A stretch of 64,000 nt of DNA from Pseudoalteromonas phenolica (GCF_005876835.1 NZ_PPSW01000030.1:62001-126000); one strand, 5' to 3'; positions 43,678 to 53,751 are shown, numbered from the stretch's first letter. The notes: generated by a model not told the origin, from the sequence alone. Translations and numbers: made by a program.

Positions 43678-45678
43678 TTAGTCGATGTAAAGTTTCTTCT
43701 CAACTGTTTTGTATTCTCTTTCACCATTTGCGTCGATGAAATACTCGATCTCTACAGTTACGCTATTTTCGTTGGCAGGAGTATTATCTTCCATAGATGA
43801 GATGGAATTATAATTCGCATCATACATCTCTAAACAAGTTGTTGAGTAGGTGCCATTTTTCTGAGCGCTAGAACGGATTGGATATGAACCTGAAACATTC
43901 TCATTGTCTGCTAGTTGATAAAAATTTTGTGCCGAATGGCCGTTAGACCAAGAATTGTTAATCTTTGTTTCAACGCCATTTACAACCGCTTTCTTAGGGG
44001 TCACGTCGTAGAACCTAACGCCGAACTTAGATGGAACTAAGATACATACTTGACCGCGAACATCGCTGTTGCTACCAGCAGCTACATTTGCAGTATTTTT
44101 ACTTATAATTAACTCACCCTCTTTACGGTAGTTTAAGTTATCAGCAACAAACGCATTGTCAGTGAATGCTTCGGTGTTTTCGATAGTTACCGTATTAGAG
44201 TAGTTAATTTCTTCTAACTCATCAGTCTTCTTGTTAACGATTTTTTCTATATTGAAGCGATAGCTATACCCTTCTTCTAATTTTGCATTTGGCTTTAAAG
44301 TTAATGCTGTGTCATTGAAGCTCAGAATGCTGCTTGACTCAACTTCAACATTCTTATATTCAAAGTAAGTTGTACCTGGCTCGATTGAATCATCCTTAGA
44401 TGCATTTCCAGGAGTAGCGATTAGTGCATTTTCTTTTTCTACTGTGACTACCGTTTCTTCATTGATAGCAATAGGGGCATTAAAGAAGTAAGTGAATGCT
44501 TGCTCTTGATTTAGCTCTTCAGTTCTCGTTACAACTTGAAGAGAAAGATTCTGTTCTGTATTTTCCTCAAGTACAACAACAACGCTAAGTACATTGTTTT
44601 CAACAGCAATGTTATGGTCACGCCAGCTGTTTAAAGCGCCTTCAACTTGATAAGATTCTGTTTGCTCATTGTAGTTACGAACAGTTAGACTTCTTGACTT
44701 ATACTGAGTGTCATTGATTCTGAACTCTGGTATATAAACTCTTAGTGAACCAAGATAGTTAGCATCAACAGAGTGAGTTTTTAATGTGTCATCATAGGTA
44801 AAGTCAGATGAACCAAAATCATTGTTCGTTGCAAAGACATGCTCAGGCTTTATCGCTTCACCATTTGCATTGATAAAATTAAGCACTAGCTCAAACTCTT
44901 CAGCCTTTTGCTTATCTAAATAAAACAATTGGTTATTTTCTAACTGATTGCTGTACCTAGCATCAAAAGAAGTTACGTCATTCGTGCCATCGTTATCTAG
45001 ATCACGGTCTTGCTGTAAAAATAGGGTAATGCCTTTAGGCACCACTAGTTCATACATACCTGTTTCAGAATTGAGAGTTGCCTTTGATAAGTTGTCTCCA
45101 GCAACTTGTTTAAGGGCATTTAAAGCGTTGCTATCTGCATCTAGATCAGCTTCTAGGTGCAGATCTGTGAAAGGTAAGTTGGTTTTTTCATCTAAAACAG
45201 TGAACTCAATAGTCTTTGGCAGACCTACTTCAAAAGCGACTAGATTTTGGACAAATTTATCTGTTTTATATGGTGTTCTGAAGAAAAAATGACGCTTAAC
45301 AATCGCATTTGACGCACTGCTTACCTTTGCAATAAAGTCAGTGTTTGCTGGAAGTTCAGATACTTCAAACGAACCGTCTGCAGCAAGAGAAACTGCATCG
45401 TGCCATTGGCCGTTGTGGTAAAAAGTAACAGATAAATCACTAGGAAGTGTATCTCCTTCAGTTGCAAGCTCTACTGAGCCTACTAGCGTGATGGCTGTTT
45501 TCCAAGCCTCAGACTGTTGTTTATTGTAGTCTAGTTGATTTTGTAAGATTTGATTTTGTTGCTCTAGTTGTTTTACTAGCGCATCGTTATTGTTGTTATT
45601 GTTATCTTCAACTTCTAGACAACCAGACAGTGCGAAACATGCTGCGATACCTAACGCAACTTTAGAATAATTAAACAT
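43678..45678 (-). CDS. Large lipoprotein with Asn-run and coiled-coil stalk
   Basis: A 666-residue lipoprotein not recognised as a named family. Lipobox ALSGC (Cys20), a hexa-Asn run, then a coiled-coil stalk (about 30-55: ALVKQLEQQNQILQNQLDYNKQQ). Beta-rich domains follow, some like carboxypeptidase-regulatory or Ig repeats (LVGSVELATEGDTLPSDLSVTFYHNGQWHDAV and VVTVEKENALIATPGNASKD). The start at 45678 is fixed by AAGGAAAATAACA and the signal; the frame continues 38 codons upstream. The organisation suggests a surface-displayed protein held away from the membrane. It is next to a secreted TPR protein. Function unknown. Confidence 0.75.
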   Translation of the reverse strand: MFNYSKVALGIAACFALSGCLEVEDNNNNNNDALVKQLEQQNQILQNQLDYNKQQSEAWKTAITLVGSVELATEGDTLPSDLSVTFYHNGQWHDAVSLAADGSFEVSELPANTDFIAKVSSASNAIVKRHFFFRTPYKTDKFVQNLVAFEVGLPKTIEFTVLDEKTNLPFTDLHLEADLDADSNALNALKQVAGDNLSKATLNSETGMYELVVPKGITLFLQQDRDLDNDGTNDVTSFDARYSNQLENNQLFYLDKQKAEEFELVLNFINANGEAIKPEHVFATNNDFGSSDFTYDDTLKTHSVDANYLGSLRVYIPEFRINDTQYKSRSLTVRNYNEQTESYQVEGALNSWRDHNIAVENNVLSVVVVLEENTEQNLSLQVVTRTEELNQEQAFTYFFNAPIAINEETVVTVEKENALIATPGNASKDDSIEPGTTYFEYKNVEVESSSILSFNDTALTLKPNAKLEEGYSYRFNIEKIVNKKTDELEEINYSNTVTIENTEAFTDNAFVADNLNYRKEGELIISKNTANVAAGSNSDVRGQVCILVPSKFGVRFYDVTPKKAVVNGVETKINNSWSNGHSAQNFYQLADNENVSGSYPIRSSAQKNGTYSTTCLEMYDANYNSISSMEDNTPANENSVTVEIEYFIDANGEREYKTVEKKLYID

Positions 45679-46013
45679 TGTTATTTTCCTTTTATTAACA
45701 ATAGCCTCTGTATTTAGAGGGCGGCTATTTAAGCACTTTTTTGGAATAAAAGCAGGTGCTTGTTTACAGTTGTTTACTTTTCTTATTGGCAATAAATGAA
45801 ATTGTTGGCTAGCAAATTAACTTTGGCTTAATTGATGAATTTGACTTTTGGGCTGGTTATAAAGGGTTGGTTTATTTTTTTAGGCTAGTTCTTTTGGGTT
45901 TGTTTATTGTAATGACGTGTAAATGAGAAGGGAATTTAATAGTTTTTTCTTATCATTTTTATAGTTTGCTTAGTCTAGACTAATGCTGTTGTGTTAGCTG
46001 ATATGCTAAATTT
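45679..46013. other. Divergent promoter region between lipoprotein and TPR genes
   Basis: No gene seen in this stretch apart from the out-of-frame extension of the lipoprotein ORF. A short hairpin (CCTCT/AGAGG, flanked by TAGCC/GGCTA) lies at about 45704-45728 in the lipoprotein leader. The remainder is T-rich on the plus strand, with no clear operator. Confidence 0.4.
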
Positions 46014-46937
46014 ATGATTGTTTTGTTGTTACTTTTTCTCTTTTTTACCTCCATTACTGCAAATGCTTCAGAGCACTTTAGTGATCACGAGTCTTATTGC
46101 CTACAAAAAGAGGAGCAAGCTTGTTTAGCTTTGCTGAAAAAGCAGAGTGACGCTGTACCCCTTTATTCTAAAGCTTGGTTTAAGCTTATCTCTTATAAGC
46201 TAGATTATTATTACGACAAGCGTGAATTTAAGAAATTAGAACAAATGATTATTCCGCTTTTTGCAATTGAAAATATGCCTGATGTTTTCGAGCTACAGCT
46301 TAATTATTACTACTCAAAAACATTGGCTTATTTTGGTAAGAAAGAACAAGCTAGGCAATATGCGCAAAAAGCAATTTCTAAACTAGAAAAAATTTATCAT
46401 ATTTTTGAAGATCCTATGCGTATGGTAGAAATTGCTAATCTTGAATATGTGTTTGGTGATAGGCAAAAAGCGTATCAATTATTGTTATTGGCCGAAAACA
46501 AGTTTGGTAAACGAGGCGATCCTGTATTTCACCTTGAATTACATACTAACAAAGGACATATCTTCTTTACTTGGCAAAACTATGAGCGTGCTGCGAAATT
46601 TTACAAGCTCGCTTTAGATTGGATTAAAAACACAGAGCATGATGCAAAAAAAGTAGTGGCTTACTCTAATGTTGCCAGAACTTATCAATTGATGAATAAA
46701 CATGAGTTGGCGCTTGAGCATTTTAAACGGACAGAAGAGTTATTATTAGTGCAAAATAATCCTAGGTTTTTAGCGGTAATACTTATACGAACCGCTGAAG
46801 TATATGAACAACTCAATGAGCTTGATAAATTGACTCAGCTTATGCCAAGAATAAACTTTAGTGATCTCTCTCAGGGTTATCATGAAACCTATAAGAGACT
46901 CTCTAAGTTAACTGCCTCGAAGTCAAAATCTTCATAG
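46014..46937 (+). CDS. Secreted TPR-repeat protein
   Basis: A 307-residue exported protein of unknown function. A signal peptide (cleavage near NASEHF) is followed by helical repeats that read as TPR units. Examples are AYFGKKEQARQYAQKAISKL, ANLEYVFGDRQKAYQLLLLA, GHIFFTWQNYERAAKFYKLA and ARTYQLMNKHELALEHF. TPR proteins usually hold complexes together. It starts 335 bases from the lipoprotein gene in the divergent direction, so a shared control region is possible. Confidence 0.72.
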   Translation: MIVLLLLFLFFTSITANASEHFSDHESYCLQKEEQACLALLKKQSDAVPLYSKAWFKLISYKLDYYYDKREFKKLEQMIIPLFAIENMPDVFELQLNYYYSKTLAYFGKKEQARQYAQKAISKLEKIYHIFEDPMRMVEIANLEYVFGDRQKAYQLLLLAENKFGKRGDPVFHLELHTNKGHIFFTWQNYERAAKFYKLALDWIKNTEHDAKKVVAYSNVARTYQLMNKHELALEHFKRTEELLLVQNNPRFLAVILIRTAEVYEQLNELDKLTQLMPRINFSDLSQGYHETYKRLSKLTASKSKSS

Positions 46938-47033
46938 ATAGTCTTTTCACAGCTTAGTTAATCGATAGCCAGTTTATTCAATCTTTAACGATGTAGACCT
47001 CTTAAGATAATCACTTCTTATTCTGGAGTGGTT

Positions 47034-48068
47034 ATGAATTTACAAACGAGTGTGTTAATTATCGGTGCAGGCCATATGGGTCTGGTGCTTGGAAGCCGTT
47101 TAAAAGTCTTAAACATTGATTATTTGATCCTTGATAAACACAAGCATGTTGGCGACCAGTGGAGGAAACGTTATCAGGGCTTAACCCTATTCACCCCTAA
47201 TAAGTTAAATCGGCTCCCTGGTTTTTATATCCCTCACTCTCAAGGAGATTATTTAACTAAAGATGAGTTTGCTGATTATTTATCAGAGTTTGCCTTGCAT
47301 CATCAGCTGGCAATTAAAACAAACTGTCATGTATTAAGGGTAACTCATGATGGAATAAATGGGTTTTCTGTTTTTACCGAGCATGGAGTGATTAAAGCGA
47401 AGCAAATTGTTTTAGCCACCGGCGCCTTTAATGTGCCTGTAAAACTCTTTAATGGAGATACTGAGTTTTTACAGCTAGGTTTAGAGCAATTACAGAGTAT
47501 GAACTTCAAAAACCAGCAAATCTTAGTTGTGGGTGATGGTGCTTCAGGTCGACAAATTGCGAAAAAGCTGAGTGATAAAAACAAGGTTTACTTGGCGCAA
47601 GGTAAAAAGCGCAATCTGTTTCCAGAGCATATTCTGGGAATTAAAACTTTTTCATTGCTGAAATGGTCTGGTCTTTTAAAGCTTCCTAAAAACTTCAACA
47701 TCGCTCAGTTTTTAAAAAGTAGAGACCCTTTCCCTGATACGGATATTAATAACGAAGCACTTATAGCTTTGGGAGTTGATTTAAAATCTAGAGTTGTTTC
47801 AGTTGGTGATGATTGTGTTACTTTTGATAATGGAGAAAAGCTCGCACCAGACATCATGATTAGCGCGATTGGCTATAAAGATGACTTTAGCTTTATTGAT
47901 ATTCCGAAGTTATATCAAGACAGTAATGAGTTCGATATAAGTGCAGCTGAAAAGTTGGGAGTTTTTAAAATAGGGCAACCTTGGCAACATAATCGAGCAA
48001 GTGGTTTGATCTGTGGTGCTGAGTTTGAAGTAGAAAAATTGCTAGAAAAACTAAATGTTCTCAAGTAA
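47034..48068 (+). CDS. FAD-dependent NAD(P)-binding oxidoreductase (monooxygenase-like)
   Basis: A 344-residue flavoprotein. The N-terminal FAD fingerprint is VLIIGAGHMGLVLGSRL. The second dinucleotide motif, VVGDGASGRQIAKKL, lies near residue 165. HVGDQWRKRYQGLTLFTPNKLNRLPG resembles the FMO/Baeyer-Villiger-type core, and the ISAIGYKDDF motif closes the fold. Family members oxidise small nucleophiles or ketones with NADPH. The ATG at 47034 follows CTGGAG; a GTG lies two codons before it. Substrate unknown. Confidence 0.85.
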   Translation: MNLQTSVLIIGAGHMGLVLGSRLKVLNIDYLILDKHKHVGDQWRKRYQGLTLFTPNKLNRLPGFYIPHSQGDYLTKDEFADYLSEFALHHQLAIKTNCHVLRVTHDGINGFSVFTEHGVIKAKQIVLATGAFNVPVKLFNGDTEFLQLGLEQLQSMNFKNQQILVVGDGASGRQIAKKLSDKNKVYLAQGKKRNLFPEHILGIKTFSLLKWSGLLKLPKNFNIAQFLKSRDPFPDTDINNEALIALGVDLKSRVVSVGDDCVTFDNGEKLAPDIMISAIGYKDDFSFIDIPKLYQDSNEFDISAAEKLGVFKIGQPWQHNRASGLICGAEFEVEKLLEKLNVLK

Positions 48069-48156
48069 TTTTGCTTTAAAAATGGTCTTTTTATCAGCTT
48101 TTCATATGGTAATATCCATGTTTCTTATTTAGGAAAATTCAATTAAGGAAGTGTGG

Positions 48157-48897
48157 GTGATAAAGAAAATTGGAGTTTTGGTTGCTGTTGTAGGCATAAC
48201 AGGTTGTGAGTCAACGCCGACAGTTGAGCCTGGTTTATCAAGATTCGATAGTCCTGAAGTTCATTCTGAGGCATTTAACGTGCGCGCAAGTTTAGGGTTC
48301 GAAGGTAAGAACATTGTTTCTGAAGATGGTTTAAGTGAAAGCAATAATCATTCACTGAGGGCCGATGTTGCCGTCACGCTAGGCAAAGGTGTTGAGGTTT
48401 CTTACCTTTATTCTACGGATACTAAGGTTGCATTAAAGTATCAATTCTATGGTGCACCGAAAGAGCAATTGAAAGTGGGTAATGTTTCTCAGGCTGTCTC
48501 TATTGGTTATGTGAAGTCACCTGAGCAGTCAGGCAGAAAAAAAGATCGCAGGTGGTCACAGCGCTATGATTATTTAGATTTAGCTTGGGTCACCGGCTAT
48601 CGTGTTGCGGCAGATAAACTTATTTATGGTGGTGTGTTTTATCAGCGCGGTGAGGCGACAGGTGAAAACTATAAATTTAATTTTGAGTTAGGCTGCGATT
48701 GGGATAGTAACTCACAACGCTGCTTTTTAAATGATTTTCAGACAGATGGCACAAACTATGGTGTGAATGTTGGGTTTGAATATCAATTCAATACTTGGTC
48801 GTCGGTGATGTTGGAGTTTGTGCATGGTAATGCTAAGTGGTATGGCAACAGTCATACAGAGAGTGCTTTTGGTGCTAATTTTTCCTTTCACTTTTAA
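48157..48897 (+). CDS. Outer-membrane beta-barrel lipoprotein
   Basis: A 246-residue protein with lipobox GITGC (Cys17). Alternating hydrophobic/polar strands and aromatic-rich segments (HSLRADVAVTLGKGVEVSYLY, LIYGGVFYQRGE, VNVGFEYQFNTWSSVMLEFVHG) fit a small beta barrel. The C terminus ends in Phe (FSFHF), typical for barrel proteins. The ribosome site AAGGAA supports the GTG at 48157; a GTG two codons earlier (48151) is possible. A disulfide is plausible between Cys residues in GCDWDSNSQRCFL. No named family recognised. Confidence 0.7.
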   Translation: MIKKIGVLVAVVGITGCESTPTVEPGLSRFDSPEVHSEAFNVRASLGFEGKNIVSEDGLSESNNHSLRADVAVTLGKGVEVSYLYSTDTKVALKYQFYGAPKEQLKVGNVSQAVSIGYVKSPEQSGRKKDRRWSQRYDYLDLAWVTGYRVAADKLIYGGVFYQRGEATGENYKFNFELGCDWDSNSQRCFLNDFQTDGTNYGVNVGFEYQFNTWSSVMLEFVHGNAKWYGNSHTESAFGANFSFHF

Positions 48898-48970
48898 TGA
48901 GTTAGCTTAGGACCAATTCTTGAGAATACTCAAAATAGATTGCTGAGTTAAAGGGCTGGTTTGGGAAATA

Positions 48971-49000
48971 AAAAACCCGCAACATGTGCGGGTTTTTTTA
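48971..49000. terminator. Bidirectional terminator between convergent genes
   Basis: AAAAACCCGCA (48971-48981), loop ACATG, TGCGGGTTTTT (48987-48997) with further T. It sits between the barrel lipoprotein and deaD. Confidence 0.88.
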
Positions 49001-49011
49001 TATCTGTGCTA

Positions 49012-50877
49012 TTAAGCAGTGAAGCTTACTGGACGACGCTCTTTGCGTTCACCACGCTCTCCATCACGACGAGGCTTACGGTCGCCACCACGGTTATCAC
49101 GGAAGCTACGCTTACCTTCACCACGGTTACCACGATCGTTACGTTCGCCACGGAAGCCACGCTCTTGACCACCACCAGCTTGATCAGCTGGGTGTGTGCT
49201 CTTAACCATGTTCATAGGACGCTTACAGATGAATACGTTCTTGAAATGGCCAAGTACGTCAGCTGGCATATCTTTCGGAAGCTGAACGGTACTGTGCTCG
49301 TTGAATAAACGAATGTCACCGATGAACTTGCTTGAGATATCCGCTTCATTCGCAATTGCACCAACGATGTTCTTAACTTGCACACCGTGATCACGACCAA
49401 CATCAATACGGTATGTATCCATTGGTGTTTGGCTGCTGTTGCGATTGCCACGGTCACCGCGTTCACCACGCTCACGACCACGACGTTCACCACCACGTTC
49501 ATTGCGCTGACCATCACGACCATCACGACCTTTACGGTCATCACGTTCACGACGTTCGCGCTTAATTTCTTCAACTTTTAACGGTGAAGATTCTTGTGCA
49601 AGTGCTAGTAGCGCACCCGCTAAGTCTTCAGGGCTTAGTTCAAGCTTTTGAGCAAGATCTACAGCAACTTCATTAAAGAAAGTAATGTCTTTGTGCTCTA
49701 GTGCATTAGTAAGCTTAGCTTGTAATGCTGCGATGCGTTTTTGTTCAACAGTTTTCGCATCTGGTAATTCGACTTCAGCAATTTCAGACTTAGTGTGACG
49801 CATGATGTTACGTAGTAAGTAACGCTCATTGCCTTTCACGAATAGGATTGCTTTACCAGTACGACCAGCACGACCCGTACGACCAATACGGTGAACGTAT
49901 GCTTCGCTGTCTTGCGGGATATCGTAGTTGATAACTAGGCTTAAGCGCTCTACATCAAGACCACGCGCTGCAACGTCTGTTGCGATTACGATGTCTACTA
50001 AGCCGCTTTTTAAACGGTCAACTGTGCGTTCACGTGCCTGCTGGTTCATGTCACCATTTAATGGTGCTGCTGAGAAGCCTTCACGCTCAAGTAGTTCAGC
50101 AAGTTGAACAGTATCATTACGAGTACGTACGAATACGATTGCGCCATCGTAATCTTCAGCCTCTAAGAAGCGAACGATAGCTTTGTTTTTATGAACAGTA
50201 GAGCGCCAGAACACTTGCTCAACAGTTGATACTGTCGAGTTACGTGCAGAAATATGCACTTGCTCTGGGTTGTCTAAGTACTTGTTACAGATAGACTGAA
50301 TTTGCTTAGGCATAGTTGCTGAGAACAAACAAGTTTGCTTGTTTTCAGGCGTTTTTTCCATGATGTTTTCAACATCTTCAATGAAGCCCATGCGAAGCAT
50401 TTCGTCAGCTTCATCTAGCACAAGTGCTTTCAGTTGCGATAAATCAATCGTTTTACGGTTGATGTGGTCGATAAGACGACCCGGTGTCGCAACAATAATT
50501 TGTGCACCGCGGCGTAAAGCACTAAGCTGAATGCCGTAGCTTTGACCACCGTAAAGCGCTAGTACTTCAACGCCTTTAGTGTATTTAGCATATTGTTCAA
50601 ATGCTTCTGCTACCTGAATAGCAAGTTCGCGTGTTGGTGTTAACACCAAAATTTGTGGCTGCTTCGTAGCCGGGTCAATATTGTTTAATAGTGGTAATGC
50701 AAATGCTGCTGTTTTACCTGTACCCGTCTGCGCTAGTCCCAGTACGTCCTTTCTTTCTAGCAATAACGGTATACATTGAGCTTGGATCTCAGATGGTGTC
50801 TTATATCCTTGCTCTTCGACTGCTTTTAAAATTGCAGGTGAAAGATCTAAAGATTCAAACGTGACTGGTTCTGACAT
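49012..50877 (-). CDS. deaD: DEAD-box RNA helicase DeaD (CsdA)
   Basis: An ATP-dependent RNA helicase of 621 residues acting in ribosome assembly and mRNA turnover, especially in the cold. Motifs in order: Q motif near residue 20, AQTGTGKT (Walker A), PTRELA, TPGR, DEAD, SAT, RGLD and HRIGRTGRAGR. Low-complexity Arg/Asp/Gly-rich linkers (about 445-480 and 570-615) surround a DbpA-like RNA-binding domain (TYRIDVGRDHGVQVKNIVGAIA). The C-terminal RGG-type tail is typical of DeaD in marine gammaproteobacteria. Several long antisense ORFs in the repeat region are shadows. Confidence 0.95.
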   Translation of the reverse strand: MSEPVTFESLDLSPAILKAVEEQGYKTPSEIQAQCIPLLLERKDVLGLAQTGTGKTAAFALPLLNNIDPATKQPQILVLTPTRELAIQVAEAFEQYAKYTKGVEVLALYGGQSYGIQLSALRRGAQIIVATPGRLIDHINRKTIDLSQLKALVLDEADEMLRMGFIEDVENIMEKTPENKQTCLFSATMPKQIQSICNKYLDNPEQVHISARNSTVSTVEQVFWRSTVHKNKAIVRFLEAEDYDGAIVFVRTRNDTVQLAELLEREGFSAAPLNGDMNQQARERTVDRLKSGLVDIVIATDVAARGLDVERLSLVINYDIPQDSEAYVHRIGRTGRAGRTGKAILFVKGNERYLLRNIMRHTKSEIAEVELPDAKTVEQKRIAALQAKLTNALEHKDITFFNEVAVDLAQKLELSPEDLAGALLALAQESSPLKVEEIKRERRERDDRKGRDGRDGQRNERGGERRGRERGERGDRGNRNSSQTPMDTYRIDVGRDHGVQVKNIVGAIANEADISSKFIGDIRLFNEHSTVQLPKDMPADVLGHFKNVFICKRPMNMVKSTHPADQAGGGQERGFRGERNDRGNRGEGKRSFRDNRGGDRKPRRDGERGERKERRPVSFTA

Positions 50878-51027
50878 TAATGCGCCTCAACGAATTTAAA
50901 GAGGCGCGCATTGTATAGGAAAAGCCCAGCAATTGCTTGTATAAATTAGAACTAATTTATATGTGACTGATGTTGTACGAAATTTAATCAGTGTGTTTTG
51001 TGTAAATTTACAGCAAAGTAACAATTT

Positions 51028-51069
51028 CAAGGCTTTTAGGGCTTTTTACTTTTCTGCAAAGAAGCCTTG
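51028..51069. terminator. Possible stem-loop after the glutaredoxin gene
   Basis: CAAGGCTT (51028-51035) and AAGCCTTG (51062-51069) form an 8-bp stem with a 26-base loop. No clear T-run, so confidence is low. Confidence 0.35.
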
Positions 51070-51070
51070 T

Positions 51071-51337
51071 TTAATTACTATACAAACCTAAATTTGCTTT
51101 TGCATAGGCTTCAAAATCGGTAAATCCACCAATATGCGTTTGATCTAAGAAAATCTGTGGCACAGTCGGACAAGGTTTCCCTGCTGACTTTTCTAAATCT
51201 GCTTTACTCACACCTTCTTTGATGATGTCTACGTAGCGATAGTTAAAATCTTCACGCTCTGTTTTTAAACGCTCAGCAAGTTCTTTTGCACGAACACAGA
51301 AAGGGCACCCTTCACGACCAAAAATAACTGTAAACAT
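51071..51337 (-). CDS. grxA: Glutaredoxin (GrxA-like)
   Basis: An 88-residue dithiol glutaredoxin, glutathione-dependent reductant for ribonucleotide reductase and other disulfides. The active site is CPFC (Cys11, Cys14), the cis-Pro loop reads PTVPQIFLDQTHIGGFTDFE. Length and wording match E. coli GrxA. The ATG at 51337 with GAGG upstream is chosen; the frame extends 12 codons earlier. Stands alone between deaD and a TonB receptor. Confidence 0.9.
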   Translation of the reverse strand: MFTVIFGREGCPFCVRAKELAERLKTEREDFNYRYVDIIKEGVSKADLEKSAGKPCPTVPQIFLDQTHIGGFTDFEAYAKANLGLYSN

Positions 51338-51513
51338 ATTGAATTCCTCGTTGATGATTTTGTTTAACTGCAACTAAGTTTAGAGGAATTTATAAGAAGT
51401 AAAAGTTGATTAATTGAATCGAAATCATCAATAAAAATGATGATTCCCAAATAGAGGGCTTACCAAGATATGGCAAACCCTAGATGGGTCGAAAACTAAT
51501 TTAAAAAGTGATA

Positions 51514-53604
51514 TTAGAAAGTCACGCTAAACCCAATAGATGGGCGCATTTCAAAGTCATCGCTTTCTTCTTCTATATATAAGTCATTTACTGACTTCAC
51601 TTTTTTGTAATCAAGGTCGATGCTGCTGACATTGTCTTGGCCGTATGCGTTCATTAGTTCCAGAATAAGCTTACCATCTAGACCAAATACACGTGTTTTA
51701 CGTTCAAAACGTATGTCGAGCCTGTGATACAGATCGTGACGCTCTGAGAATGGTTCGCCATAGACAGGTAAAAAGCGATTATCGAAGTCTGGGTTTTCTC
51801 TCACGCCAACAATTGGTGTGTAAGCTTGGCCGCTGCGTGCCGTAAAATTAAAGCCGCCTTGCCAAAGTTCATTGATTTCGTAGTTAAATACCGCATTGAA
51901 TACAAATGGGGTATCTGCGTAGTAGTCACGCGTGACATTATTTCTTAAATCCGTACGTTCACTCTTGGCATAACTGAATGCTAACCACCCATACCAGTTA
52001 TCGGTTTTGTTTTTATTGATCAGAAAGTCAACACCATAGGCTCGGCCTTCCACATCATTGGCATATAGGTTTTGCGCATCAGGTGCGTCTTCCGCAATGG
52101 CAAGTGGTAAGTCGTCCATGGTTTTGTAATAGGCTTCAACAGACCATGACCATTCATTTTCAAGTTCTTGTGCGAACCCTAGCGTTGTATGATTTGCCGA
52201 TTGTGATTTTAAATTCGGATTGCCGACTTCAGGCAAAATATAATCAATGTCTTGCTGACGATTATATTGTCCAAACTTGGCTGTGATGGTACTTGAATCT
52301 GACAAATAGTAGTTTAAAGCAAGGCGAGGCTGCACAAAGTTTTCATCGGTGAGTTTGTTATGTTGGAATTGCACGCCAGTTTCTGTTTGTAGCTTGTCGT
52401 TGATTTGCCAAACATGGGTGACACCTACAAAAGCACTATCAGCGCCAGCAGTTTGTTTACCTGAAATACGTTCTCCTTTTTTAAGGTCACAATCAGGGTC
52501 AAGCTCAGTGCACAGATATTGGAATGAGTCATATATATAAGTGGTTTCGTTGTCGTAAAAACCAATGTCGGTCACGAGTCTGTGTTGGTTATTTAAACGG
52601 TAATTCAACTGCGCTTTTAGGGTGGTTTGCTTTTCTGACTCTTCTTCAAAGTAGCCATTCGTTAAAGTTGCACGTTTGCCATATTCAAGTCGACCAGAAT
52701 GGTCTAGCACCCCTAGTCCTACTCTAAAGTGATAATTTTTGTTGTAGTGATCCCATAAGATATTTTGGCTTGTGAACTCGCGGATAAATCGTGCATCGCC
52801 CTGAAATTCAGGTGTCTTTTGTGCAAGTTCAGCACGTTCATTAAAGCCTGCAGCGGCTGAGTCTTCTGCACCAGTGAAATTAAACGTTAGAGTATTATTG
52901 GCATTGATATCCCAAAGCCATTTCCCTTGATAATCGTGATCGTCCGGTGCATCGTTTATGATCACTCCTGTTAATTCGCCATCATCATCTTCAAGTTCTT
53001 CTCCTTCCGAGAAAAATAGCGGCAAAGTACTTTTGCGGGCTGAAAAGTAAAATGCGGTATTCTCTGTGGCTTGACCTTCAACAAATACACCGGCATTAAA
53101 CATCGAAAAATCTAGGGTAGTGGTTATAGGTTGATATTTAGGGTTGCGTAATGTTACGTCAAACACGGCGCCAGTGGCGTTGCTGTAACCTGCGCCATAG
53201 CCTGCTGAATAAAGCTGGAAATCTTGAATAATATGACGATTAAAGATAGAGCTACCAAAGTCATGGAATATGTAGCCTGCAGGCATAAAGTCCACTTCGA
53301 AAATATTATCACTGGGTGATGAACCACGTACAGCTGGCTCGCTCATTGAGCCGCCAGCAGCAACCACGCCAGGTAGTGCATAAACGGCTCTTAACGGATC
53401 GCCAAGGGCACCGGGCATTTCAATCAACTTTTCAGTGTCTTCGGTTATTTCACTGGTGATACTACTGCGTTTATAAAGTACTTCAATGTGCTCCATTTCT
53501 TTGTTCTGTGGCTTTTGCTCATCAGCATGAGCTGACAGTGAAATGGCTAAAAATAGCGGTGAAAACTTAAATAGGGTAGTTGAAAATACGCCGAGCTTGT
53601 TCAT
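51514..53604 (-). CDS. TonB-dependent receptor
   Basis: A 696-residue outer-membrane receptor. A signal peptide (near SLSAHADEQ) leads to a short TonB-box region (HIEVLYKRS). The plug (ALPGVVAAGGSMSEPAVRGSSPSDNIFEVDFMP) and a 22-strand barrel end in SIGFSVTF. Two cysteines (LCTELDPDCDLKKG) mark an extracellular loop. The ATG at 53604 follows AAGGAT; the frame extends six codons upstream. It is followed by, and co-directional with, nothing metabolic on its 3' side; a periplasmic redoxin lies upstream. Substrate unknown. Confidence 0.92.
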   Translation of the reverse strand: MNKLGVFSTTLFKFSPLFLAISLSAHADEQKPQNKEMEHIEVLYKRSSITSEITEDTEKLIEMPGALGDPLRAVYALPGVVAAGGSMSEPAVRGSSPSDNIFEVDFMPAGYIFHDFGSSIFNRHIIQDFQLYSAGYGAGYSNATGAVFDVTLRNPKYQPITTTLDFSMFNAGVFVEGQATENTAFYFSARKSTLPLFFSEGEELEDDDGELTGVIINDAPDDHDYQGKWLWDINANNTLTFNFTGAEDSAAAGFNERAELAQKTPEFQGDARFIREFTSQNILWDHYNKNYHFRVGLGVLDHSGRLEYGKRATLTNGYFEEESEKQTTLKAQLNYRLNNQHRLVTDIGFYDNETTYIYDSFQYLCTELDPDCDLKKGERISGKQTAGADSAFVGVTHVWQINDKLQTETGVQFQHNKLTDENFVQPRLALNYYLSDSSTITAKFGQYNRQQDIDYILPEVGNPNLKSQSANHTTLGFAQELENEWSWSVEAYYKTMDDLPLAIAEDAPDAQNLYANDVEGRAYGVDFLINKNKTDNWYGWLAFSYAKSERTDLRNNVTRDYYADTPFVFNAVFNYEINELWQGGFNFTARSGQAYTPIVGVRENPDFDNRFLPVYGEPFSERHDLYHRLDIRFERKTRVFGLDGKLILELMNAYGQDNVSSIDLDYKKVKSVNDLYIEEESDDFEMRPSIGFSVTF

Positions 53605-53691
53605 TTGGGATCCTTGTTGCAAGCTGAGTTGGTATGAATTGGCGACTAGTTTAAGGAGATAAGTTGTAAGTGTGTTGCGGGTTTAGGTAAG

Positions 53692-53717
53692 AAAGTGTAG
53701 AGGTGCGTCTACACTTT
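53692..53717 (-). terminator. Stem-loop after the redoxin gene
   Basis: AAAGTGTAGA (53692-53701), six-base loop GGTGCG, TCTACACTTT (53708-53717): a perfect 10-bp stem between the redoxin and TonB-receptor genes. Confidence 0.6.
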
Positions 53718-53751
53718 ATTACAAAGGCATTTTATTTAAAAAGAAAGGAGC

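Noticed and set aside
49012..49600. Antisense ORFs and repeats in the deaD tail
   Set aside because: They arise from the Arg/Gly/Asp repeat coding region; the helicase frame is continuous and conserved.
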